A stretch of DNA of 64,000 nt from Lunularia cruciata (lineage: Eukaryota > Streptophyta > Marchantiopsida > Lunulariales > Lunulariaceae): contig CAOYZS010000005.1 of the NCBI GenBank assembly GCA_948567375.1, positions 310,001 to 374,000 of the forward strand. The letters run 5' to 3'. Positions within the stretch are counted from its first letter, which is position 1. Each line of letters starts with the position of its first letter. The position numbers and the translations under genes were made by a program. Below, one piece after another: positions 36,032-47,655 of the stretch. The notes under the pieces are model-generated. The model had not been told where the DNA came from and ran no database searches. It worked only from the letters and a program-made list of their open reading frames with translations.

Positions 36032-36406
36032 CTTTGCTAATTCTATTATATCCTCATCATAAATTGTAATTGAAAGCATGGGTACACTATCTACACCTTC
36101 AATTTGTAACCCACTTTCCCCTAATCACTCATGTTATTGACCCGAAGACACTTACAGTCTGATATTGCACTTTGGGTTTATTCACAACTACTACTTCTCC
36201 TTCAATTCCTATTCCATCTTCAATCAGAATTGAAATTGAAGTCATGGGTATCCTAACTATCTATTCTTTTCTATCCTAACTCTCTCTAATGCCTTTGGCA
36301 AGATTCTCAAAGTCATCTTCATTGCACTCTGAGGTCCGGCTATCTCAAATACAATCATCTTTGTCTTGAGGCGAAGAAGCTTCTAACTTGAAGTTGTGTA
36401 AGCTAG

Positions 36407-36464
36407 AAGTCCAAAGTCCAAAGTCTGAAATCCAAAGTCACAAGTCCGAAGTCCGAAGACACTA
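36407..36464. repeat. Short tandem array of AAGTCC/CAAAGTC words
   Basis: About seven imperfect copies of a 7-9 bp word (AAGTCCA, AAGTCTGA, AAGTCCG) in a row in LTR g. The related copy f has a looser version at about 30725-30795. Confidence 0.7.
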
Positions 36465-36839
36465 TCTTATTATGTACATCTTATCCCAAAACTTCAAATA
36501 CTTGTAACTTCTTCTACATACCTCCAAACTTTGCGATTTTAGTGGCAACGGAAAGCCCTAAATGACACGCTTCCAACAAAATATAGCACGCTTGATTTGG
36601 ACTTGTGAGAATTGAGATATAGCCCCCACAAGAATCTCGACTTGTAACTTCCATTCCTCCTTTGGGTCTGCCCTCTTTCAATCCTAATTGAGTCCGTCTT
36701 CATCTGACAGAAAGTTGACTTCCTCGGGCTTGATCAAATATAAATTTCCTCTCATTTCTTCCCCATTTGGTTTCAATTTGGTTTCAGCAAGGCATTTCTT
36801 CTTCAAAACTCGTCTAAAATGAAAAATGTGGGTACCACA

Positions 36840-37862
36840 AGTGCAAATGTTCTCGGAGTTACCAATGGAGACATAAGAGTGGAGTGGGTTGGGAGATAAG
36901 GAGTTAGATAGATTACCCACTAGTGAAATTTCAGATCAGGAAAGAGAATTGTTAGATTTAGTAGAGGACTTAGTAGTTGTGAAACCCGAGGAAAGAGTAG
37001 TAGGAAGTAAAGTTACTTCGGGTCCGGGTTTGAAAGCCGAGGAAGAACTAGACGTTGGATCGGATTAGTAACATTCTTGAGATAGGAAGAGGCAGATATG
37101 AAGAGGTGCATTGTCATTTTGGATCTGCAGGTTTGTAGAGTTGTTAGAAAGAGGTACATTAGGAAGATAATTGTCAATTGCTTCACTATTTAAGAGTGGC
37201 ATTTGCAAGAAATTGTTGTTCAGTGCTCATAATTTTGAGAATAGATAAAGCAAAGTGTTGTGAAGCAATGCTTGTTGCTTGAGCTTGATTTTGAGTATTA
37301 ACTCTTTGTTTGTGTTTGTAAGTGTGTGGAGAAATTTGAAGTGCAAGTCAGTGTGTTTGTCGGATGTAGGATTCCATAGCCCTGATCTTCATTTTGTCTG
37401 TTTGATCCTGAGTGAAGTGCAATCAAAGCAATGCCTTGACAGATCTGAGAGGAATTGTAGTGTTGGTAGTATTTTGCATTTGTGAGTGCAGCACAAAGTT
37501 GATATGAAGCAATTTTGATCAAGGAAGTTGTGCCTTTAGTGGAGGGGTAGAAAGAAATTCTAAGGCGAAGTTGTTTTGCAGTGAAGTGCCATTTTCAAGA
37601 AAGCCTAAATCATCACAATCAAGATTTTTTGGAAGGAATTGAAGGTGTTGTGATTAAGAGGTGTTAATTCGTGACAAGACTGCAAGTCAGTGCTTGTTAC
37701 TCTCTTTTGGGTGTGGTTTCTACCTGAGAGATTAAAGATGCAACCAAGAAGAACTACATGTTACTATTTGACTTTGCATTTGACCAATTTTGTATCGTGT
37801 CTTTGCGGGAACAAACTTTACTTACCCAATTATTGCAAAAGTGATATTTGCTGGTTGTCACA
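36840..37862 (+). mobile_element. Family A LTR 3' part (o), plus strand
   Basis: Begins in the C-terminal coding tail of the LTR protein (EWSGLGDKELDRLPTSEISD-like; stop TAG at 37068), then TATTTAA at 37187-37193 and the conserved 3' block to GTTGTCACA at 37862. The missing front may be t plus sequence deleted when g inserted. At 37863 minus-strand LTR x starts. Confidence 0.85.
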
Positions 37863-40776
37863 TTCTACCTCTTCTTTGGCTTCCAAACCTGATGATCTTC
37901 CTATCAATTCTCCTTCTTTGGGTGTATCTTCAACTACCAAATCCTTCACTATTTCTACTACTTCTTCATTATGATCAGCAATTGCACTAGTAGGTACCTT
38001 ATCTAACTCTTTATCTCCTGACCCACTCTTCTCTAATGTCTCAAATGACAACTCTAAAACATACCTTTAGTCCTACTTCTACAACTTTGGATTTCTTATC
38101 TTCTTGCACACTACTCCTAATTCTCCCTAACTCTGAATTCACTAAATCTAATCCGAGAGAGACATTGTCTCCTACTTCCAACATCTTTCTATCTACTCTG
38201 TCCCTAAACGAATCAGAAGGCTGTTCATATCAACATCCTCCGCTCTTCTTTTCCGAGTTTCCTACACAAGCAATTTCAATTTGTATAGTCTTGCTTCTTC
38301 CAATCTTCCTTCAGCCTCCATGCTTAGCATTGCTCATAGCCTCCAACAACTTCTCCTACTGATTTTGATGCATATCCCTGAGATCACTCTGCCCTTAACT
38401 CTTCCCAATACATCTTCAACTTGTCTTTGTACTCAACAACAAGCATCTTCTTCTCCTCCACATACTGAGAACTCTATAACTCAGCAGTTCTTACCAAGTC
38501 TCTCAATCTTTCTTATTCTTGATGGCAGATTGACAGCTCTCTCTGCCATGCTTGATCTCTCCCTATTGCACTCTTCTTTAGGCCTTCTAACTCCTGCTCC
38601 ATCAGTGCTGCTATCGCCTTCAAATGAATACTTTCAATGCATGCTTCACTAACTTCTTTCTTAATCTTTGTTAGCAACATTGTCTGCTCCTTCAACGCTT
38701 TAGCTTGATGTTGCATCTCTCTTCCCCTTGACTCAAAACTCTCTTGTAACTTCTTGAATGTCTTCTTCTTCAAGACTGTATCCACCTGAAGCTCCTCAAC
38801 TTCTTCTTCTCTTTGAGCTACATGTTCTCGCAATCTCTTTACTTTGTCTAGTAGAGACTTCACCATCTGCAACTCATTCTTCACCTTTCTTTGATTCTGC
38901 AAGATAACCTTCTATTGTGCTTTCAATAACTCCAACAATGGAGTCACAACTTGCATTAAATACTATACTCCTCTAAATTTCTCTTTGTCTTTGGCCATGT
39001 CTTTGTACTTCATCTCTTCTTCCGGCTCCTTTTCCCAAAGTCTTGATCTTCATACTTTCAATGATATTGTGTCTGAGCTTCCTTCTTCCTTACCAGTTGA
39101 ACTAGGTCCTTTAGGGTCTTCCTTCTTTTGCTGGGTCTCTATCTCTTCCATGACCAGGGCTACACAAGGATTATCACTTCTATCCATACGTTCAATCGCC
39201 ACATGAAATTCTTGATCTTCTTCAGCTTCAGCCGATTGCTAAACTTGTTCTTCTCCATCACTCTCACTTCCGGATTCCTCACTTTGTAATGTGAGCTCCA
39301 CTTCTTCTGAGTCTCCTCCTCTAGAATCTATCTCCCTTTCAGACTTGGTTTCCAAAGTCTCTTCTCTCACCACCTTCTTACCTCACAGAGTTAGTCTTTA
39401 GGTCTTCCATTGTGCTTGAGGCAACTCTTCCTCTTCTTAGTCTACTTCTTCGCCTTTGGACTTCTTACTTCTTCCCTCTCTTGCTGTCACGTTTTGATAA
39501 AGTGATCATCATTGGCTTGTAGGTGTGTCATGTAGTGTTGCTCTTCTTCATCCGCTTCTCATTGTAGGTCAAGATGGAAATGTGACACCATGTGTCACCT
39601 CTCCTCTACAGTCAAAAAATTTAACCCAAAGTAGAAATTTGCTATGAACAGTGTGAAATAATGTGGAGGTAAATTAGTTCTCCAATTGACAACCATCTGC
39701 CTTGTTTGCTCATGGAAGCACTTCTCCCAATTCACCTTCACTCTTGGAAACATCTAGTGGAAGAAGATGGCTTGCAGCATATTCACGTATGTTGTTTGTT
39801 CAAGTTTGAACATAACCATTATTGATCCAACAATGCTTTGTTTAATCGAGTCCTGATAGTACTCCACTTTGTGACCATTAGTCATACATGGAGGAAAGAA
39901 CAAATTGCAAATTTCTGCAGTCTCCTTTGTAGCATCACACTTTTGATAGAAGGTGATCCTAGTTGCCTCTCCTGCTTCCTTCCCCAATACTAACCTCCAA
40001 TCCAACTCAATCTATCAAGCTGAATTTCCTCTCTTCCCCTTGACTTTAGTGCCTTCCTCACAATTACTGGCAGCTATCTCTGCCTTGACTCGTGGGAAGC
40101 TGAAATTCCAGTTCCAGGCAAAAAATATAATACAAAGTCTATTCAAGACTTTGATCCTTGCTACGACATCTAACATTGAATTGCAAAGCTCCTTACTGCA
40201 AGTGCATTCTTGACCTTGTCGCCATGATTTGATCTCTTGTTCTTTTGGCATCAGAAAACTATTCCCTCTCCTGGATGCAACACTCTAACCCCTTCTGGAC
40301 TTCAGAAAATTTCACTCTCAATTGGCTTCTTGACATGCATTACTACAAGAAAACTACTCAGAGGAATAGGATATCTACTTGACATATTCGATTTCCCCCT
40401 ATGCAGTCATAGTTTTATATTACTCCAAATTGTAGTCAATTTCAAAATCAACTCCCATTTCTTCTACATGTTGATTTTTTGTCACTATCAAGGCATGCTT
40501 CTCCTGCCTCCGCCATTTCTTGAAGCGTACTTTCTTGCCATGTAGAAAGGTTGTTAGACTGTCTTTGTATTGGCCTTCACTTCTTGGTCCAAAGACGAGT
40601 TCTTCTTTAGACTTGTCTCTTTGTAACCCCCATCCGAGTACTTTTGCTTTCCGACCCAAAGTTGACTTCTTTGGGCTTACTTTGAAGACACTCGTGCATT
40701 CTTTCCTTCATAATTCAGCTTTCTTACTAACTTCTTCTTCAAAAACTCTAACAAAACACAAGAAAACAGAAAATGT
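37863..40776 (-). mobile_element. Family A LTR (x), minus strand, k-type, ends worn
   Basis: A nearly whole protein region but lacking the 3' block (replaced by o at 37862) and the last bases of the 5' end (AAAATGTGG at about 40776 without ACCCAC/CA terminus). Its protein is closer to LTR k than to E2 or u, for example sharing the SEIFRNPEGVRV region (here about 40290-40320). Confidence 0.75.
37870..40360 (-). pseudogene. LTR protein of x (k-type), broken
   Basis: Order on the minus strand: N-terminal segment about 40260-40360; domain with AWNWNFSFPRVKAEI (about 40080-40120); DWRLVLGKEAG (about 39960-40000) with CDATKET and TNGHKVEYY; acidic region about 39200-39450; coiled-coil 38100-38902 with QRELSICHQE and RMEQELEGLKK-like blocks; tail to 37870. 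Isolated stops and frameshifts. It shows that the LTR protein gene is ancient enough to have diverged into at least two lineages while keeping the same domain order. Confidence 0.7.
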
Positions 40777-41429
40777 GGTTGTCTCCTACTAATGACCCTA
40801 AACTCAGGTCTATCTAATCCTACTCCTAACTCTTCTATTTCTACAATTTCTTCACTACAAACTACAATTGAGGTCTCAAGTAATCTTTCCAACTCTGTAT
40901 CTTCCAACCCACTCTTCTCTAAGGTTTCAAAGAACAACTCCGAAGACACTTATACTCCTACTTCTACAGCTTTGGGTCTTTGTACTTCTTGTACCTCACT
41001 ACTAAGTTTATCTAACTCTGTTCTAACAAGATCTAGTCTGAGACACACATTGTCTCCCACCTCTAACATCTTCTTATCTACACGATCTTGTAGAAAAATT
41101 AAAAAATTATTCAACTCTGTGTCCTTCGCCTTTCTCTTGCACGTCTCCTGCACTAATAACCTCAGCTCATGCAATCTAGCCTCCTTGAGCTTACCTTCAA
41201 CTTCCGTGCTCAGCATTGCCTTGATTTCATTGACAACTCCAACTACCCCATCAACTTCTCCTAAGACCGTAAGCTTCTCCTTCTTCCTTTCTTCCTCCAA
41301 TTCACTACAATACACCTGAAGCTTGTCTTCAAATTCGGCCTTCAATGCCTCATTCTCCCTCTAATTCACAAAGATTTTCTCCTCTACTACCCGCACCAAT
41401 CCTCACTAACGATCTTCTTCTCTACTATT
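40777..41429 (-). mobile_element. Family A LTR fragment (y): C-terminal coding only, minus strand
   Basis: Minus-strand LTR-protein tail and coiled-coil (40950-41345: LHELRLLVQETCKRKAK, DNVCLRLDLVRTELDKL). Lacks the 3' block; starts at the junction with x and ends at 41429, where LTR h inserted. It is an H-like subtype rather than E2-like. Confidence 0.75.
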
Positions 41430-43502
41430 GTGACAACCTGGCAAATATCACTTTTGGGGTAATTGGGTAAGTAAAGTTTGTTCCCGCAGAGATATGAGTC
41501 AGAAATGTCCAAATACAAAGTCAAACAGTAACATGTAGTTCTTCTTGGTTGTGTCTTTAATCTCTCAGGTAGAAACCACACCCAGAAGAGAGTAACAAGC
41601 ATTGATTCACAATCTTGTCACAAATTCACACTCCTTAATCACAACACCTTCAATTCTTTCCAAACAATCTTGATTGTGATGATTCAAGCTCTCCCAAAAA
41701 TGGCACTTCACTGCAAAACGACTTTGCCTCCGAATTCTTTTCCATCCCTCCACTGAAGGTGCAACTTCCTTGATCAAAATTGCTTCACATCAACTTTGCA
41801 CTGCACTCACAAACGTAGAATACTACCAACACTACAATTCCTCTCAGATCTATCAAGGCATTGCTTCGATTGCACCTCACTTAGGATCAAACACACAAAA
41901 TGAAGATCAAGGCTGCAGAATCCAACATCCAACAAGCATATTGACTTGCACTTCAAAATTCTCCCAACACTCATAGACACAATCACAACATTGATACTCG
42001 GAATCAAGCTCAAGCGATGAGCACTGCTTCACAACACTTCACTTTATCTATTCTTAGAATTATGAGCACTGAACAACATATGACTGTGAATACCACTCTT
42101 AAATAGTGAAGCAATTGATAGTTATCTTCCTAATGTACCTCTTCCTAACAACTCTACAAACCTACAGATCCAAAATGACAATGCACTTCTTAATATTTGC
42201 CTCTTTCTATCTCAAAATTGTTATTTAGCCGACCCGATGTCTACTTCTTCCTCGGCTTTCAAACCAAAACCCAAAGTAACTTTACTTCCTACTACTCTTT
42301 CCTTGGGTTTCAAAACTCCTATATCCTCTACCAAATCTAACAATTCTCTTTCTTGATCTAAAATTTCACTAGTAGGTAATCTATCTAACTCCTTATCTCT
42401 CGACCCACTCTTCTCTAATATCCCCGATGGTAACTTCAAAGACATATGCATTCCTACTTCATCTACTTTGGGTTTTTCTCTAACATCCGTCCGAAGTTTA
42501 TCTATCTCCAATTTCACTAAGTCTAATCTAATCGTGATATTGTCTTCTACTTCCAATATCTTCCTATCTACACAAGTTTTGAGACTGATCAACAAAGCAT
42601 TCAAGTCTATGTCCTTTGCATGTCTTCTCCTCATCTCTTGCACCAACAACTTCAACTTGTGCAGCCTTGTCTCTTCAATACGCACACTGGCCTCTATACT
42701 CAGCATTGCATTCATCCGGATTACGATCTCCTTCAATGGCTCCAATCTCATTTTCCTCTCCCGTTCTTGATCTGCAAGCCAATCTTCTTGGTACATTGCC
42801 AATTCTGCTTCAAACTCGGCTTTCATAGCCTCCTTCCCCTTCTTCTTCTGTACAATCTTCTCCTCCTGATTGCGAAGTAACTCTCTCAACATCTCTTCTT
42901 CTCTATATCACATTGTCAACACTTGTTGCCACAACTGCTTCTTCTCTTCTACACTCTCCATCACCCTATCAAACTCTTGTTCTTTCTTGGCTACTCTTGC
43001 CATAGCATATATAATCTCAAATCTCGAGTCAGCAAACTGCTGCTTCAAGATTTCATTCTCAGCTACTTGTCTTTCCCTTGCTATGTCACTCTGCTTTATG
43101 AGTTCCTCTCAATTCCTTGCTTCTCTCTTCAAGTTCTCAATTACTTGATTCTATACTACTCCATCTACTCGTAGTACTTCCCTTTCCTCCTCACCTCGGA
43201 TTATACTCTGCTTCAATTTCGAGTTCCCTTCTTCTAATCGGGCTAATACTTGCAACACAGTCTTCACCTCCGGACACTTTGATTGCATTTCCTTCTTCCG
43301 GTGTTCCAACTTCACCATTAAGGGACACACAATCTTCCTCAGGTACTCCACTCCTTCACTCGTGGGCTACTTCAACTTGCGGAGTGATCTCCTTCTTCAC
43401 CTCTCTTCTCTCGATACTCGCCTTCTTCGCTACAACCATCGTATCGGAATAGATGCTTCACTTCCCAAACTTGCATTCTCCTCTTATCTTACCTTGCTCG
43501 GA
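41430..43502 (-). mobile_element. Family A LTR (h), minus strand, cut by LTR i
   Basis: TGTGACAACC at 41430, conserved 3' block, TTAAATA box near 42100, protein tail and coiled-coil, then interrupted at 43502 in the region between basic patch and acidic part by the 3' end of LTR i (TGTGAGAACC). Confidence 0.87.
42221..43500 (-). pseudogene. LTR protein of h, C-terminal half
   Basis: A 223-codon open stretch (42221-42892) covers the end of the coiled-coil and the tail: EELLRNQEEKIVQKK-like start, LHKLKLLVQEMRRRHAKD, DNITIRLDLVKLEIDKL, LEKSGSRDKELDRLP and final IGS. Upstream coiled-coil pieces lie at 43151-43351. Same family as E2 and close to it in sequence. Confidence 0.8.
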
Positions 43503-43899
43503 TGTGAGAACCTGGCAAATATCACTTTTGTGGTAATCGGGTAAGTAAAGTTTGTTCCCACAGAGATACGAGTCAGAATTGGTCAAATACAATGTCAAAA
43601 AGTAACAATGTAGTTCCTCTTGATTGCGTCTTTAATCTCGCAAGTAGAAACCACAAATCTGTTACTAATCCGATCCGATGTCTACTTCTTCCTCGGCTTT
43701 TAAACCTGATCCCAAAGTAATTGTACTTCCTACTATTCTATTCTTGGGTTTCATAACTCCTACATCTTGTACCAAATCTAATAGTTCTCTTTCCTGATCT
43801 GAAATTTCACTAGTGGGTAATCTTTCTAACTCCTTATCTCTTGACCCACTCTTCTCTAATGTCTCCAATGGTAACTCTGAAGACATCTTTACTCCTACT
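43503..43899 (-). mobile_element. Family A LTR (i), first part, minus strand
   Basis: TGTGAGAACCTGGC at 43503, only ~150 bp of 3' block (the rest deleted), then the protein tail (stop near 43665). At 43899 it is interrupted by solo LTR u (duplication CTACT) and resumes at 47656. Confidence 0.87.
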
Positions 43900-44282
43900 T
43901 GTGGCACCCACATTTTTTTTTCTTCAAAATAAAGACGAAGAAGTGTATAGAGAAGTCGGATTGCGCTTGTATGGCCAAAGAAGGCAAAGAAAAGAGTCTT
44001 CGGGATGAACCTGAAGTAAAGTGACTTTGGGTCATAAGGCAAAGTACTCGGAAATGCCCTGTCAGCATACAACCCAAAGTAAGGAGTCTTCGTATTGGGG
44101 GGAACTCAACCCGGGGTGAAGTCAGTCTAACAACCTTTTGTCGTGGCAAGAAATTCAAGAAGGGACTGTTCAAAAACCTGCGGCCCATACGCGCGAAGTA
44201 TGATTGACAGTGATAGGTGCATGCAAGAGGTGTGATTTCTCGGTAGAAACTCAAAATGAAGAGAGACAAAGAAAGTGCAACT

Positions 44283-44289
44283 CTATAAA
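44283..44289 (+). promoter_or_regulatory. TATA box upstream of LTR protein start, u
   Basis: CTATAAAAAT, 28 bp from its T to ATG 44311; same arrangement as in E1, E2 and w. Confidence 0.6.
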
Positions 44290-44310
44290 AATCAAGCTCG
44301 CGACAAAGCA

Positions 44311-46860
44311 ATGTCGAGCAATTTTCCTTTGCTGTTGAGAAGTCCTCCTGCAGGTGATCGTGGGAAGGGAAATAGAGTTGGCAACGCGCTAGTGTGTAAG
44401 GGAGAAGTCGCAAGAGTGAAACCGAGAGACAGTGAGAAAGCAAGAGAGATGGGAGGAGGAAAGAAGAACTCCGAATTTTGCAATGAGGAATCATGCGATT
44501 CGGAGGTTAGATGTAATCGCAAGAATAGAAGTCTTGAGCCGACTTCAGATTACATTCTTGGCATGGAACTGGAATGTTAGTTTTCCAGGGTTCATGACTG
44601 AGATCATCGAGAGCAAGTGTCTCGATGGACCCGAGGAAGAAGGGAAGAGAGGAAATCCGGCTCGTTCGACAGAGTCGGATTGGAGATTAGTACTCGGGAA
44701 GGAAGCAAGCTCGGAGCAGGGGGCCACGTTCTTGGGGAGGGGAGAGATAGCCAAGGAAACCCAAGAAGTGAGAGATGCATTCTCGTCAAAGCGGACAAAG
44801 AATGGGTACAAAGTCAAGAGCTACAAAGATCTTGTCAAGAGGGGAATTGATGGCAATCCTGAAGCCGAAGAGAACAACCTATGTGATGAAACACCAAGCG
44901 GTGTTCTTTCACAAATTGTTTGCAGGAGAGCCAATCAATTGGGCAAGGTGTTTCCATGGGAGAACACGACAAATGGTGTGGAATCTGCGGGATAAATCGC
45001 ATCCACACTACATCGTGCCATTTGCAGCTCATTTCTACCTCAGGTTGAATTTGCTGAACTCGACGGAGCGTAGTAGGATGGTGTTGCATTTTCATCCTGA
45101 TTTGAGAAGGGAAGTTGACATAGAGGAGCAGCAGTACATCCTACAAATTAGAAGCACCGACGAGTACTACAAGAAGACAGGGAAGAATGTGGAGAGCAAA
45201 GTGAGTACTCCAAAATCAAAGAAGAGAAGTCGGGAGGGCAAAGTCAAAGATACGACAAAACCGTGGAAGACCAGAAGAGGAAACCCGAGGTGAGGAATGA
45301 TGGTGATTGAGTTGGAAGATGAAGACTCGGAAGCAAAAGCCGAGTGCAAGTCCAAAGATTCGGAACACGAGGAGGAGCCCGAGCTAACGCTACAGAGTGG
45401 AAATACAAGTAGTGACAACGATGAGGGTGGAGAAATGACATCGGTGCCAGCTGCTGGAGAGGAGGAAGAAGAAGTGCAGGCAGAAATCAAGGCCGAGGAC
45501 AACACAAAGTTGGAAGATGAAGTACCCGAGGCAGAAGAGAAAAAGATCGCAGTTCAGAGGGGAGTTTGCTCGAGACGCAAGGCGAAGTGTGATGGTCCAA
45601 GTAACTTGAAAGAAGAGATGAATGTAAGCTCAAGAAGCGAGGCGTTAGTTCCGATACAAAGACTATAGAGAAGAAGGTGAGTATCGGATGAAAAAGAAGT
45701 GCAAAGAGAAGTTGCTATGCAAGAAGAGGTAACCCCGAATGATGGAGTCAAGTACCTGCGGGAGGTGGTGTATCCTCTGTTGGTGAAGTTAGAACACAAG
45801 AAGAAGGAGATGCAATCAAGGTGTCCGGAAGTGAAGACTGTGTTGTAGGTCTTAGCGCGATTAGAAGAAGAGAACTCAAAGTTGAAGAAGAGTATAACCC
45901 GAGGTGAGGAGGAAAGGGAACTACTACGAGTAGAGGCAGTAGTGAAGACTCAGGTAATTGAAGACCTGAAGAGAGAAGTGAGTTATCGAGAAGATCTTGT
46001 TAAGAAGAGTGACATTGCAAGGGAGAGACAAGTAGCAGAATATGAGATCTTGAAGCAGCAGTTTGCTGATTCAAGAGTAGAAGTTATCCATGCTATGGCG
46101 AGAGTAGCAGCAAAGGAACAAGAGCTCGATAGGGTGATAGAGAGTGTAGAAGAGAAGAAGCAGCTCTGGCAAAGAGAGTTGGCAACACAATATAGGGAAG
46201 AAGAGAGATTATGAGAGTTACTTTGTAGTCAGGAGGAGAAGATTGTATAGAAGGAGAAGGAGAAGGAGACGGTGAAAGCCGAGTTTGAAGCGGAATTGGC
46301 AATGTATAGGGGGGATTGGCTTGTAGATCGAGAGCAAGAAAGGAAGATGCAATTGGAGCCGTTGAAGGAGATAGTCCTCAGAATGAACGCGATGTTGAGT
46401 ATAGAGGCCAGCATTTGGATTGAAGAGACACGGCTGCACGAGTTGAAGTTGTTGGTGTAGGAGACGAGGCGATACAGATTTGAATGTGTTGTTAATTAGT
46501 CTCAAGACTCGTGTAGACAGGAAGATTTTAGAGGTAGAAGACAATATTTTGATTAGATTAGACATAGTGAAATTGGAGATAGAAAAACTTTGGAAGGATG
46601 TTAGAGCCAAACCCAAAGTAGATAATATAGGAGTGCAGATGTCTTTGGAGTTAGAGAGAGAGACATTGGAGAAGAGTGGGTTGAGAGATGAAGAGTTAGA
46701 AGGGTTACCCACTAGTGCAATTTCAGATCAGGAAAGAGAATTGTTGGATCAAGTAGAAGAAGTAGAAGATGTGAAACCCGAGGATAGAGTAGTAGGAAGT
46801 AAAATTACTTCGGGTTCGGGTTTGAAAGCCAAAGAAGAAGTAGACATCGGATCGGACTAG
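44311..46860 (+). pseudogene. LTR-encoded coiled-coil protein, u copy (several frameshifts)
   Basis: ATG at 44311 (MSSNFPLLLRS) to TAG at 46860 (DIGSD). Readable blocks: N-terminal domain 44432-44770 and 44775-45293, acidic region and basic patch 45297-45668, coiled-coil 45882-46460, tail 46480-46860. Compared with E2 the blocks lie in different frames, so a few small indels have occurred, plus stops such as the TAG near 46459 (VLV-stop-ETR). Domain order, start context and spacing are the same as in E2. The similarity of unrelated insertions over 2.5 kb marks it as an inherited part of the LTR. Confidence 0.82.
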
Positions 46861-46976
46861 TAACAGTTTTGAGATTTGAAGAGGCAAATATGAAGAGGTG
46901 CATTGTCATTTTGGATCTACATGTTAGAAGAGTTGTTATAGAATGGTATAGTTGTTAGAACTGTCAATTTGTTCAC

Positions 46977-46983
46977 TATTTAA
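46977..46983 (+). promoter_or_regulatory. Conserved TATTTAA box, u
   Basis: CACTATTTAAGAGTGG, 117 bp after the protein stop and 678 bp before the LTR end. Confidence 0.55.
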
Positions 46984-47655
46984 GAGTGGCATTTGCAGTC
47001 TCATGTTGTTCAGTGCTCATTATTTCTGAGAATAGATAAAGCAAAGTGCTGTGAAGTAGTGCTCGTTGCTTGAGCTTGATTCCGAGTATCAATGTTGTAC
47101 TTGTGTTTGTGAGTGTGTAAAGAAATTTGAAGTGTAAGTCAGTGTGCTTGTTGGATGTTGGATTCCATAGCCTTGATCTTCATTTTGTGTGTTTGATCCT
47201 GAGTGAACTGTAATCGAAGCAATACCTTGACAGATCTGAGAGGAATTGTAGTGTTGGTAGTATTCTGCATTTGTGAGTGCAATGCGAAGTTGATGTGAAG
47301 CAATTTTGATCAAGGAAGTTGTGCCTTCAGTGGAGGGGTGGAACACAATTCTGAGGCGAAGTCATTTTGCAGTGAAGTGCCATTTTCGAGAGAGCCTAAA
47401 TCATCACAATCAAGATTGTTTGGAAAGATTTGATGGAGTTGTGATTAAGGAGTGTGAATTTGTGACAAGACTGCAAATCAGTGCTTGTTACTCTCTTTTG
47501 GGTGTGGTTTCTACCTGAGAGACTAAAGAAGAACTCAAGAAGAACTGAAATTGCTATTTTTGCTTTGTATTTGGAAATTTTTGACTCGTATCTCTGCGGG
47601 AACAAACTTTACTTACCTGATTAACCGCAAAAGTAATATTTGCCGGGTTGTCACA

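Larger units (their letters stand above)
35231..36839 (-). mobile_element. Short-type family A LTR (g), minus strand, 3'-truncated
   Basis: Ends GGGTACCACA at 36839 (its 5' end). It contains the short-type segment (with KPEEVNF at about 36700-36750), the protein tail at 35746-36009, and part of the 3' block from about 35240, but lacks the last ~200 bp including the terminal TGTGACAACCC. It separates t from o and appears inserted in their common parent copy. Confidence 0.8.
43900..47655 (+). mobile_element. Family A solo LTR (u), plus strand, near-complete
   Basis: TGTGGCACCC (43900) to GTTGTCACA (47655), 3756 bp, flanked by CTACT at 43895-43899 and 47656-47660. It splits the coding tail of LTR i, whose text continues correctly across the insertion. 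Both promoter-like boxes and the whole protein frame are present. No PBS or polypurine tract at the edges: a solo LTR. Confidence 0.96.

Noticed and set aside
36407-36464. CRISPR-like or regulatory array
   Set aside because: The words are 7-9 bp, imperfect and without spacers; ordinary short tandem slippage in a plant retroelement.
35078-37862. t and o as one LTR with matching duplications
   Set aside because: Left flank AAAGC and right flank TTCTA do not match; the two pieces may belong together but this is not proven.
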